Shown piece after piece: positions 1 to 5,433 of a stretch of 11,870 nt of DNA (within the stretch, counting starts at the first letter, position 1; each line of letters starts with the position of its first letter). Under the pieces are notes generated by a model. It was not told the DNA's origin, ran no database searches, and saw only the letters and a program-made list of their open reading frames with translations. Made by a program: the position numbers and the translations under genes. The stretch is from an uncultured Ilumatobacter sp. (GTDB lineage Bacteria; Actinomycetota; Acidimicrobiia; Acidimicrobiales; Ilumatobacteraceae). The stretch is from contig CALAHA010000290.1 of NCBI GenBank assembly GCA_937891565.1, forward strand, positions 1 through 11,870, read 5' to 3'.

Positions 1-657
1 GGCGCTCGCCTCATCATTCTCGGCCGACAGGGAGCCGGTAAGGGAACACAATGTGTTCGCTTGTCGCGACACTTTGTTGTTCCGCATATCTCGACCGGGG
101 ACATGCTGCGTGCAGCGGTCCGCGAAGAGACCGAACTTGGCCTCATGGCCAAGGAAGTCATGGACGCTGGTGGCCTTGTTGGCGACGACATCATGATCGG
201 CATTGTGCGCGAACGTCTCGGTGCTGCCGACGCCAGCTCCCGCGGTTACATCCTCGATGGGTTCCCCCGGACCTTGGCGCAGGCACTGCAGCTCGACGAG
301 ATCGCTACGGAACAGCATCGCCCGATCGACGTGGTCCTCGACCTGAACGTCCCACGCGAGATTGTCCTCGATCGGATCTCGTCGCGTCGGGTGTGCCGTG
401 ACTGCGGCACGAACTACACGGCAACGGGCAATGACCCGAGCCCGTGGATCTGTGATGTGTGCGGCGGCGATGTGTTGCAGCGTGACGACGACACCGAAGA
501 CTCAGTGAACCGTCGTCTTGATCTTTACGAAGAGCAGACTTTTCCGCTGGTCAAGCACTTCAGCGATCAAAACCGGCTTGTCGTCATCAACGGCGTCGGC
601 CACCCAGACGCAGTCTTCGCCCGCATGGTGAAAGCGGTCGAGGACAACCGTATTTAG
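1..657 (+). CDS. adk: Adenylate kinase, 5' end cut by the window
   Basis: Adenylate kinase (ATP + AMP = 2 ADP), a cytoplasmic nucleotide enzyme. The reading frame is open from base 1, so the gene begins at or just before the window edge. The P-loop GRQGAGKGTQ is encoded at bases 22-51, only 7 codons into the window, so probably only one or a few N-terminal residues are missing. After it come the AMP-site segment HISTGDM and the core motif GYILDGFPRT. The LID domain carries four cysteines as CRDC...CDVC, the zinc-binding form found in many Gram-positive and actinobacterial enzymes. The frame ends at TAG 655-657. The visible length of 218 residues matches the long-LID family. A TTG at base 61 would give a shorter protein, but that would remove the P-loop and is wrong. 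In many bacteria adk follows secY and precedes map; here the next gene is not map. Identification is firm. Confidence 0.97.
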   Translation, partial: GARLIILGRQGAGKGTQCVRLSRHFVVPHISTGDMLRAAVREETELGLMAKEVMDAGGLVGDDIMIGIVRERLGAADASSRGYILDGFPRTLAQALQLDEIATEQHRPIDVVLDLNVPREIVLDRISSRRVCRDCGTNYTATGNDPSPWICDVCGGDVLQRDDDTEDSVNRRLDLYEEQTFPLVKHFSDQNRLVVINGVGHPDAVFARMVKAVEDNRI

Positions 658-668
658 TCTGCAGCTGG

Positions 669-674
669 CACACT
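669..674 (+). promoter_or_regulatory. Possible -10 element for leaderless DUF393 transcript
   Basis: CACACT ends 6 nt before the GTG start at 681, and no Shine-Dalgarno sequence precedes that start. The spacing suits a leaderless mRNA whose first base is in the start codon. No convincing -35 hexamer is seen. The same type of hexamer at similar distance lies before the next two genes, which is the main support. Confidence 0.3.
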
Positions 675-680
675 CATGGC

Positions 681-1115
681 GTGAGCGGCGTCGACTTTGG
701 GCAACTTCCTGATCGTCGTCCCGAGTGCGTATCGCTCGTCTTCGACGGCTATTGAGGCTTTTGTACACGTAGCGCTCGCTGGATGCGACGTCTCGACAAG
801 CACGATCGGCTGACCATCGTCGCCTCTCAGGCAAATGGCCAACGCGACCAGACCGGCGTGAGCGAAGTTGAGGGCAACGTCGCAGTGTGGGCTATTGCGC
901 CAGGCGGCATCAAGGTCGGGGGTGCCCGCGCCGTCGCCCTGGCCCTTGCGGTAGGCCGTCAAGCGCGGTGGCCGGTGTTGCCATGGAAGGTGCCTGGAGC
1001 ATCTTGGCTCATCGACCGGGTCTATGCGTTGGTCGCTGCGAATCGCCATCGGATTCCTGGCCAGACCCCGTGGTGCCTCGAGCACCCCGACCAATGCTCT
1101 TTGCGCCCCGACTGA
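681..1115 (+). CDS. DCC1-like (DUF393) thiol-disulfide oxidoreductase with in-frame TGA at the active-site Cys; candidate selenoprotein
   Basis: Starting at GTG 681, this frame encodes a 144-residue protein typical in length for the DCC/DUF393 family, a thioredoxin-like group of putative thiol-disulfide oxidoreductases named for its DGxCxxC motif. The motif region reads V-F-D-G-Y-(TGA)-G-F-C-T-R-S-A-R-W. The only in-frame stop before the end is TGA 753-755, at residue 25, replacing the first motif cysteine; Asp22 and Cys28 are intact. Downstream the family pattern continues (RRLDKHDRLTIVASQ; WLIDRVYALVAANRHRIPG; TPWCLEHP) and ends at TGA 1113-1115. The direct reading is selenocysteine giving UxxC, supported by a hairpin just downstream. 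A recent nonsense mutation (TGC or TGT to TGA) or a base-call error would look the same. The start lies 23 nt after adk with no Shine-Dalgarno sequence. No selenocysteine machinery gene is in the window. Family assignment is confident; recoding is inferred. Confidence 0.75.
757..801 (+). promoter_or_regulatory. Candidate bacterial SECIS stem-loop downstream of TGA 753-755
   Basis: The core hairpin is 767-791. ACGU 767-770 pairs with ACGU 788-791, AG 771-772 bulges, and CGC 773-775 pairs with GCG 785-787. The 9-nt apical loop is 776-784 and contains CUGGA. Weaker outer pairing (for example 761-764 with 796-799, and 757-758 with 800-801) can extend it. The loop begins 20 nt after the TGA. Known bacterial SECIS elements are stem-loops inside the coding region just after the UGA, with a small apical loop roughly 16-37 nt downstream that includes a G near its 5' side. 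This hairpin fits that position. Folding was done by eye only, and GC-rich coding sequence forms hairpins readily, so the support is moderate. Confidence 0.45.
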
Positions 1116-1143
1116 GATTGTGCTGGCGGTGCCGCCGTCGTGG

Positions 1144-1149
1144 CACAAT
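1144..1149 (+). promoter_or_regulatory. Possible -10 element for acyltransferase gene
   Basis: CACAAT ends 7 nt before the ATG at 1157, the second of two possible starts for the acyltransferase. There is no clear Shine-Dalgarno sequence, so a leaderless start at 1157 is possible. A TTGTGC at 1118-1123 is -35-like, but its 20-nt spacer is long. Weak on its own. Confidence 0.27.
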
Positions 1150-3250
1150 GCCGAGAATGGCTGAAAGGGATCTGCTCTGTCCATCTTCGGCGCTCAGCTA
1201 TCAGCCGGCCCTCGACGGGCTGCGCGCTGTCGCCGTGGCAATGGTGCTGTGCTTTCATGCCGGCTTTGGGTGGATGGGCGGGGGCTACTTCGGTGTCTCC
1301 ATCTTCTTCACGCTCTCGGGTTTCTTGATCACCACACTGCTGATCGACGAGCGCGAGCGGACCGGGGCCATCGCCCTCGGATCGTTCATCGCCCGACGAG
1401 CGAAGCGACTTTTGCCAGCGAGCATTGCGTGTCTTGCGTTGGTGAGCGTTGCCCGGTTGGCGGGACAGTTCGACCAAGTGCCTGGGTTGCGGCGTGAGCT
1501 GCTCGGGGCGATAACGCATGTCTTCAACTGGGTAAAGCTCGCCGGGGACACCGGCTACACCGATGTGTTCGCTGGCTCGGCAGTCTTGGTCTCGCCCCTC
1601 GAGCACTACTGGTCACTCGCGATTGAAGAACAGTTTTACCTTCTGTGGCCGCTGATGGTCGCGCTCCTCGCTCGGCGTGTCACCCAATGGTCATTGATCC
1701 TGCCGGTGCTGTTCGTCGCTGCTGCGATTGCGACACCGATTGCGGCGCAGTTACTCAGCGACGATGCCACGTATTGGGCGACTCCGATGCGCGTCGGTGA
1801 GCTCTTGGCCGGTGCCGCCTTGGCTGGGGTTCTGCGGCGATGGGCCGTGCCCGCATGGGCGGGCTCGTTTGCTCTACCTGTTGCAGCGGCACTCGCCGCG
1901 CTCGCGGTCGTTTTGCCGACGGCGTCGGGGCCGGGATATGCCGGTCTGTTCGCCCCGCTCGCCGCCGTTTCAGCAGTGATGGTGTGGAGCCTGCAGGTTG
2001 CGGGCCCGGTGCGCCGAGCGCTGTCATGTCGGCCACTGGTCCAACTCGGCCGCATCAGTTACGGCGTCTACCTTTTCCACTGGCCCGTCTTCGTGTGGCT
2101 GCGGCAGCAGGGATGGTCCTTGACCGAACCATGGCGCTTTGCGCTTGCGCTGGCGGCAACGTTGGTGATCGCCACGGCCTCTTTCGTCTTGATCGAACGG
2201 CCGATCCGCTCAGCGTCTTGGCCGGCGCGGAACACGATCCGTGGAGCCGCGGGCGCCATGGTCGTTGCGGGGCTCACCATCGCCGTTGTCCCGTTCTCGC
2301 AAGGCTTCCTCGAAGCCGACCCGGCCGTCCTTGCTGCGGCATCCGCCGAGCCGGTCGGTTCGCTTGCTCCTCTGGAGCCGGCGGTCAACGAGTTGCAGCC
2401 TGAATCCGCGGCGAGCGCCACGCCCAAGATGGTCGCAACCGCTGAGTTCGACTTGCCGGTCTCTCTCGAAGCGACCGTCATCGTCGAAACGGCCGACGTT
2501 CTCGGGCCGGCCATTGACGTTCCTCCGGCAGCGTTCGACAAACCATTCGTTCTCGACGTGCCGCTCGGTCCGCCGTTATCTCGCCCAGTTCGGTTGCTGA
2601 CGGTTGGCGATTCGACAGCGTTCTATCTGGGTCAGGCATTGGCCGAGTGGACACTCGACCATCCTGGGTACGCCACTTCGGACCTGCTCTGGTGCCAGGG
2701 CTGCGGTCTGCTGCAGGGCGGGGAAGTGACGAGCTGGGATAACACATCGCTCGCAGCTCGAAGCGTCGAAATGTTTGACGTCGACCTGCCGTCAATGGTT
2801 GCGAGGGTCCAGCCTGACGTGGTCGCACTGATGGTGACGGTGGTCGATGTCGCTGATCGCCAATGGACAGTTTCCGAGGGGCCCCTTGAGCCGACTGACA
2901 TCCGGTACTTGGCGCGCCTTACTGCGGACTACCGCCAAGCAGCGCTCGACCTTCTCGATCTCGGTGTCGGTCGCATCGCGATCATTGCACCACCGCCATC
3001 GGTCGGCTTCGTGGCGCACTACGTTGAGTTTTCAGTCGACCGGTGGGACGCCCTGCGTACTGCGCTCGATCTCGTCGCCCTGGAACTTGGGCCGGAGGTG
3101 ACTGTCGTCGACCTGGCGGGGTGGGCGGACGCTGCCGGAGTGACCGACGACGTCAACTGGCGGCCCGACGGCACGCACCTGACGCAGCGCAGCGCCCGCG
3201 AGGTCGCCGAGCGCTGGCTTGGCCCGATGTTGATTGGTCTCGCGCATTGA
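1148..3250 (+). CDS. Membrane acyltransferase (OafA/YrhL type, acyltransferase_3) fused to a C-terminal SGNH domain
   Basis: A 700-residue two-part protein. The N-terminal part (about 1-400) is a multi-pass acyltransferase_3 domain. It shows the family's R-X10-H motif (Arg26, His37), then GGGYFGVSIFFTLSGFLIT, RRAKRLLPA, the hallmark HYWSLAIEEQFYLLWP and GRISYGVYLFHWPVF, with many hydrophobic segments. A Pro/Ala/Glu-rich linker (about 410-475) leads to an SGNH hydrolase-like domain, expected outside the membrane, with VGDSTA (Ser489) and PDGTHL (Asp674, His677). Proteins of this architecture transfer acyl groups, often acetyl, to cell-surface polysaccharides or peptidoglycan; the acceptor cannot be told here. 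The open frame extends upstream to 887 across the DUF393 gene, but similarity begins only near YQPALDGLRA, so ATG 1148 or ATG 1157 is the start. The gap to DUF393 is 32 nt, so co-transcription is possible. Family assignment is firm; substrate is unknown. Confidence 0.93.
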   Translation: MPRMAERDLLCPSSALSYQPALDGLRAVAVAMVLCFHAGFGWMGGGYFGVSIFFTLSGFLITTLLIDERERTGAIALGSFIARRAKRLLPASIACLALVSVARLAGQFDQVPGLRRELLGAITHVFNWVKLAGDTGYTDVFAGSAVLVSPLEHYWSLAIEEQFYLLWPLMVALLARRVTQWSLILPVLFVAAAIATPIAAQLLSDDATYWATPMRVGELLAGAALAGVLRRWAVPAWAGSFALPVAAALAALAVVLPTASGPGYAGLFAPLAAVSAVMVWSLQVAGPVRRALSCRPLVQLGRISYGVYLFHWPVFVWLRQQGWSLTEPWRFALALAATLVIATASFVLIERPIRSASWPARNTIRGAAGAMVVAGLTIAVVPFSQGFLEADPAVLAAASAEPVGSLAPLEPAVNELQPESAASATPKMVATAEFDLPVSLEATVIVETADVLGPAIDVPPAAFDKPFVLDVPLGPPLSRPVRLLTVGDSTAFYLGQALAEWTLDHPGYATSDLLWCQGCGLLQGGEVTSWDNTSLAARSVEMFDVDLPSMVARVQPDVVALMVTVVDVADRQWTVSEGPLEPTDIRYLARLTADYRQAALDLLDLGVGRIAIIAPPPSVGFVAHYVEFSVDRWDALRTALDLVALELGPEVTVVDLAGWADAAGVTDDVNWRPDGTHLTQRSAREVAERWLGPMLIGLAH

Positions 3251-3290
3251 GCTGGGTGGTTCCGAGCCGAACAATCGGTGGCGCGTCGTT

Positions 3291-3296
3291 CATACT
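3291..3296 (+). promoter_or_regulatory. Possible -10 element for TetR gene
   Basis: CATACT ends 6 nt before GTG 3303 and is close to the TATAAT consensus. With no Shine-Dalgarno sequence before the GTG, a leaderless transcript is plausible. Just upstream, GCCGAACAATCGGT (3266-3279) forms a small inverted repeat with a 4-nt loop. It could be a TetR operator or part of a weak terminator for the acyltransferase gene. Confidence 0.38.
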
Positions 3297-3302
3297 GGGT
3301 CT

Positions 3303-4004
3303 GTGACGGAGACGGGCGAGGTAACAGGTGACCCGAAGCCATCGTCTGCTCGTCGCCGTGGTCGTCCACCGGCAACCGACTCGGCTGACACGAAGCGGGC
3401 CATCCTCGACTCCGCTCGTCGCCTGTTCGCCGAACGCGGGTACGGCGCCGTGACAAACAAAGACGTGGCCACAGCGTCTGGCATCACAACGGGCGCCCTG
3501 TACCACTACGTCGAATCGAAGCTTGATCTGTATCTCGAGGTCGACCGCGATATGCAGCGCACGATCTATACGCGTTTTCAAGACGCGGTCGGCAGCTCCG
3601 AAAACTTTCTTGGCAAGCTGACAGCAGTGCTCGAGGCATCGCATCAAATGGGTGTCGAAGATCCGTCGTTAGCTGGCTTCGTTGGTGCGGTCCGGACCGA
3701 CACCCGCCGACATCCTGCCGTTGCCGAGCAACTTGCTCGTTACGCCGAAGCACGTGAGCAGTTCTTCGTCGACATCGTTGACGTCGGCATTGCCACGGGC
3801 GAGATTACGCCGCTCGCAAAGCCGGCCATGGTCGAATTCGTGCGCACTGTGCTGATCGGATTGACCGAAACCGTCGGCATGTCGCCCGAACAGCATCGCC
3901 AAGCCATCGATGGCGTGACGGGCCTGCTGCGCGGCACCATTTTCACCCCGCTCGACTCAACGGACTCGAAGATCATTTTCGACTCGGCCCGTTTGCAGGG
4001 CTGA
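3303..4004 (+). CDS. TetR/AcrR-family transcriptional regulator
   Basis: A 233-residue protein with a typical TetR N-terminal DNA-binding domain (about 29-78): KRAILDSARRLFAERGYGA, then the helix-turn-helix NKDVATASGITTGALYHYVESK. A basic N-terminal tail ARRRGRPP (16-23) contains a GRP core like an AT-hook, which is frequent in this family. The C-terminal 150 residues are the helical ligand-binding and dimerisation part, whose ligand cannot be read from sequence. GTG 3303 is chosen because a -10-like hexamer sits 6 nt before it. An upstream in-frame start at 3234 would overlap the acyltransferase end and adds no family sequence. Position directly behind the acyltransferase on the same strand suggests control of itself or of that gene, but this is only context. 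The family is certain; the regulon is unknown. Confidence 0.92.
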   Translation: MTETGEVTGDPKPSSARRRGRPPATDSADTKRAILDSARRLFAERGYGAVTNKDVATASGITTGALYHYVESKLDLYLEVDRDMQRTIYTRFQDAVGSSENFLGKLTAVLEASHQMGVEDPSLAGFVGAVRTDTRRHPAVAEQLARYAEAREQFFVDIVDVGIATGEITPLAKPAMVEFVRTVLIGLTETVGMSPEQHRQAIDGVTGLLRGTIFTPLDSTDSKIIFDSARLQG

Positions 4005-4021
4005 GCGCTGCTTGGATTGCG

Positions 4022-4033
4022 ATCCGCGCGGAT
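4022..4033. repeat. 12-bp perfect palindrome, possible operator
   Basis: ATCCGCGCGGAT is a perfect 12-bp palindrome located 18 nt after the TetR stop codon. It could be a binding site for a dimeric regulator or a DNA hairpin. No T-run follows, so it is a poor intrinsic terminator. A palindrome of this length in GC-rich DNA can occur by chance. Confidence 0.3.
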
Positions 4034-4125
4034 GTGGTTGGGTTGTCAGCCAGAATCATCACGAGCACATCGAACGTGTGCGCGAACTAATGGCTGATAT
4101 CACAGGTCACAGCGAAGTACGCGAC

Positions 4126-4147
4126 TTTCGCGCTTCGGTTCGCGAAA
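4126..4147. repeat. Inverted repeat overlapping the infA promoter
   Basis: TTTCGCG (4126-4132) and CGCGAAA (4141-4147) are perfect 7-bp arms separated by 8 nt, and the centre contains the proposed -35 hexamer of the infA promoter. A dimeric regulator bound here would cover the polymerase site. It might instead act as a hairpin ending transcripts from upstream. The repeat is seen directly; its function is inferred. Confidence 0.4.
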
Positions 4148-4161
4148 TGCGCCGCTATCAT
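4134..4161 (+). promoter_or_regulatory. Promoter of the infA-rpmJ-rpsM-rpsK-rpsD-rpoA-rplQ-truA operon
   Basis: TTCGGT (4134-4139), 16-nt spacer, TATCAT (4156-4161), predicting transcription from about 4168. The -10 hexamer and its flanks (GCCG, TATCAT, then GCACG) closely match the promoter before rplM at 11734-11762, an independent occurrence in front of another ribosomal gene. This gives the translation operon its own promoter, separate from adk and the inserted genes. Confidence 0.6.
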
Positions 4162-4167
4162 GGCACG

Positions 4168-4265
4168 TCGGTCTACCCGTAGGCCGCGCGAGCGTGCCTG
4201 TGCGCACGGTCGTTGAGAATCAACGAAAACCATTCGCCCGGATCCATACAGGTGAGGAGAATCCC
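4168..4265 (+). promoter_or_regulatory. Structured 5' leader of infA with three consecutive hairpins
   Basis: Between the predicted transcription start and the infA start codon three stem-loops can form. The first is 4169-4175 with 4180-4186 (7 bp including one G-U, tetraloop CCCG). The second is CGTGC 4193-4197 with GCACG 4204-4208. The third is TCGTTGA 4210-4216 with TCAACGA 4220-4226, a perfect 7-bp stem with a tight GAA loop. An unstructured A-rich stretch and the Shine-Dalgarno sequence follow. The third hairpin is the most surprising because it is not GC-driven. No run of T follows any of them, so attenuation by intrinsic termination is not obvious; translational control or mRNA protection is as likely. 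No known leader-RNA family is recognised. Confidence 0.45.
4254..4259 (+). promoter_or_regulatory. Ribosome binding site that fixes the CTG start of infA
   Basis: GAGGAG, within AGGTGAGGAG, is the strongest Shine-Dalgarno match seen in the window. It lies 6 nt before CTG 4266, the ideal distance, and there is no ATG, GTG or TTG in frame at usable spacing downstream of it. Confidence 0.8.
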
Positions 4266-4490
4266 CTGCCAAAGCCAAAGGAAGATGCGATCGTGCTTGA
4301 GGGCGTGATCCTCGAATCACTTCCGAACGCCATGTTCAAGGTCAAACTTGAAAACGACCATGAAGTATTGGCTCACATCTCCGGAAAGATGCGGATGCAC
4401 TACATCCGTATTCTTCCTGGAGACAAAGTGCAGGTGGAACTTACCCCCTACGACCTCACCCGAGGCCGTATTACGTACAGGTACAAGTAG
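4266..4490 (+). CDS. infA: Translation initiation factor IF-1, apparent CTG start
   Basis: IF-1 binds the 30S A site and assists IF-2 and IF-3 during initiation. The product of 74 residues is one S1/OB-fold domain with the family hallmarks ESLPNAMFKVKLEN, VLAHISGKMRMHYIRILPGDKV and the C-terminal SPYDL-like PYDLTRGRITYRYK. Relatives begin MPKPKEDAIVLEG or similar; here the matching codons read CTG-CCA-AAG-CCA, so the initiator appears to be CTG, with a Shine-Dalgarno sequence 6 nt upstream. The only earlier in-frame starts (GTG 4194 and GTG 4200) would add about 22-24 non-conserved residues, translate across the Shine-Dalgarno region and leader hairpins, and lack their own binding site. Nine bases separate the stop from rpmJ. 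CTG is a poor initiator in bacteria, so expression should depend on initiation-factor levels. Identity certain; start codon well supported. Confidence 0.95.
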   Translation: MPKPKEDAIVLEGVILESLPNAMFKVKLENDHEVLAHISGKMRMHYIRILPGDKVQVELTPYDLTRGRITYRYK

Positions 4491-4499
4491 AGAGACACC

Positions 4500-4613
4500 A
4501 TGAAAGTACGACCCAGCGTCAAAGCAATGTGCGACAACTGCAAGGTGATTCGTCGCCATCGCCGCATCATGGTCATCTGCACCAACCCCCGTCACAAACA
4601 GCGTCAAGGCTGA
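4500..4613 (+). CDS. rpmJ: 50S ribosomal protein L36 (bL36), zinc-binding form
   Basis: A 37-residue ribosomal protein, MKVRPSVKAMCDNCKVIRR at its N-terminus and NPRHKQRQG at its end. Cys11, Cys14, Cys27 and His32 form the zinc site of the C+ type. It sits 9 nt after infA and 24 nt before rpsM, its usual place. ATG 4500 is preceded by GAGAGA. In bacteria with two L36 genes the zinc-less form is made under zinc starvation; whether this organism has a second copy cannot be seen here. Confidence 0.97.
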   Translation: MKVRPSVKAMCDNCKVIRRHRRIMVICTNPRHKQRQG

Positions 4614-4637
4614 ACAGGAAGCACGGTTAGAAGAACA

Positions 4638-5018
4638 ATGGCACGTATTGCTGGCGTCGACATCCCCCGCGAAAAGCGGCTGGAAATCTCGCTCACCTAC
4701 ATCTTTGGCATTGGTCTGCCCACATCGCAGACCATGTGCGCAGCACTCGAACTCGATCCCAACACGAAGGTGTCGAATCTGACCGAGGACGAGGTCAACA
4801 AGATCCGTTCGTATATCGATCAGAACCTCAAGATTGAGGGCGACCTGCGTCGTGATGTCCAAGGTGACATTAAGCGCAAGATTGAGATCGGCTGCCTCCA
4901 AGGTATCCGTCACCGTAAAGGCCTGCCCGTCCGTGGGCAGCGCACGCACACCAACGCTCGTACCCGTAAAGGTCCGAAGCGCACGGTTGCGAATAAGAAG
5001 AAGGCAGTGCGCAAGTAA
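4638..5018 (+). CDS. rpsM: 30S ribosomal protein S13 (uS13)
   Basis: 126 residues, normal length. It starts MARIAGVDIPREKRLEISL and continues YIFGIG, the helix-hairpin-helix segment, and ends with the basic tail GQRTHTNARTRKGPKRT followed by Lys/Arg residues that reach the P-site tRNA in known structures. S13 lies in the 30S head and contacts L5 across the subunit bridge. The stop TAA (5016-5018) shares its last A with the ATG of rpsK, so the two are translationally coupled. Confidence 0.98.
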   Translation: MARIAGVDIPREKRLEISLTYIFGIGLPTSQTMCAALELDPNTKVSNLTEDEVNKIRSYIDQNLKIEGDLRRDVQGDIKRKIEIGCLQGIRHRKGLPVRGQRTHTNARTRKGPKRTVANKKKAVRK

Positions 5019-5413
5019 TGGCTAAGCAGACCGCAGCTCGTCGCCCTCGTAAGCGCGACCGCAAGAACGTCACGACTGGTGTCGTCCACATCAAGTCGAC
5101 GTTCAACAACACGATCGTCTCGATCACTGACCCGCAGGGCAATGTCATTGCCTGGGCGTCGTCTGGTGCCGTGGGTTTCAAGGGCAGCCGAAAGAGCACC
5201 CCCTTCGCAGCACAGTTGGCCGCCGAGAAGGCGGCCCGCGCCGCACAAGAGCACGGCTTGCGCCGCGCTGAAATCCAGGTGAAGGGCCCGGGTTCGGGCC
5301 GCGACACCGCCGTCCGTTCCATCCAGAACGCTGGCATCGAGGTCATCTCGATCAAGGACGTCACCCCTGTTCCGCACAATGGCTGCCGCCTCACCAAGCG
5401 TCGGCGCGGCTAG
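5018..5413 (+). CDS. rpsK: 30S ribosomal protein S11 (uS11)
   Basis: 131 residues. S11 lies on the 30S platform near the mRNA exit. Family segments are visible: GVVHIKSTFNNTIVSITD, GAVGFKGSRKSTPFAAQLAA, KGPGSGRDTAVRSIQ, and DVTPVPHNGCR near the end. It starts at ATG 5018 overlapping the rpsM stop by one base. The C-terminal tail reads GCRLTKRRRG where most homologues have GCRPPKRRRV; the change lies in the rRNA-contacting tail and is a small oddity. Confidence 0.98.
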   Translation: MAKQTAARRPRKRDRKNVTTGVVHIKSTFNNTIVSITDPQGNVIAWASSGAVGFKGSRKSTPFAAQLAAEKAARAAQEHGLRRAEIQVKGPGSGRDTAVRSIQNAGIEVISIKDVTPVPHNGCRLTKRRRG

Positions 5414-5433
5414 AGAAAAGAAGCGACTGAATC

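Noticed and set aside
783..1115. A 110-residue ORF starting at ATG 783 as an independent gene
   Set aside because: It is the C-terminal part of the DUF393 frame. Family sequence, including Cys28 of the active site, continues upstream of 783 and through the TGA to GTG 681.
887..1147. N-terminal extension of the acyltransferase to 887
   Set aside because: These codons overlap the DUF393 gene in another frame and show no acyltransferase similarity, which begins just after 1157.
654..1184. Minus-strand ORF of 176 codons
   Set aside because: It is antisense to the DUF393 gene, whose frame has recognisable family motifs; the minus-strand translation shows none.
4005..4133. Small gene or RNA between TetR and infA
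   Set aside because: No open frame with a plausible start and no tRNA-like or known RNA structure, only the two inverted repeats listed.
4194..4265. GTG 4194 as the start of infA
   Set aside because: It would add 24 residues absent from IF-1 proteins, has no ribosome binding site and would place the strong Shine-Dalgarno sequence inside the coding region.
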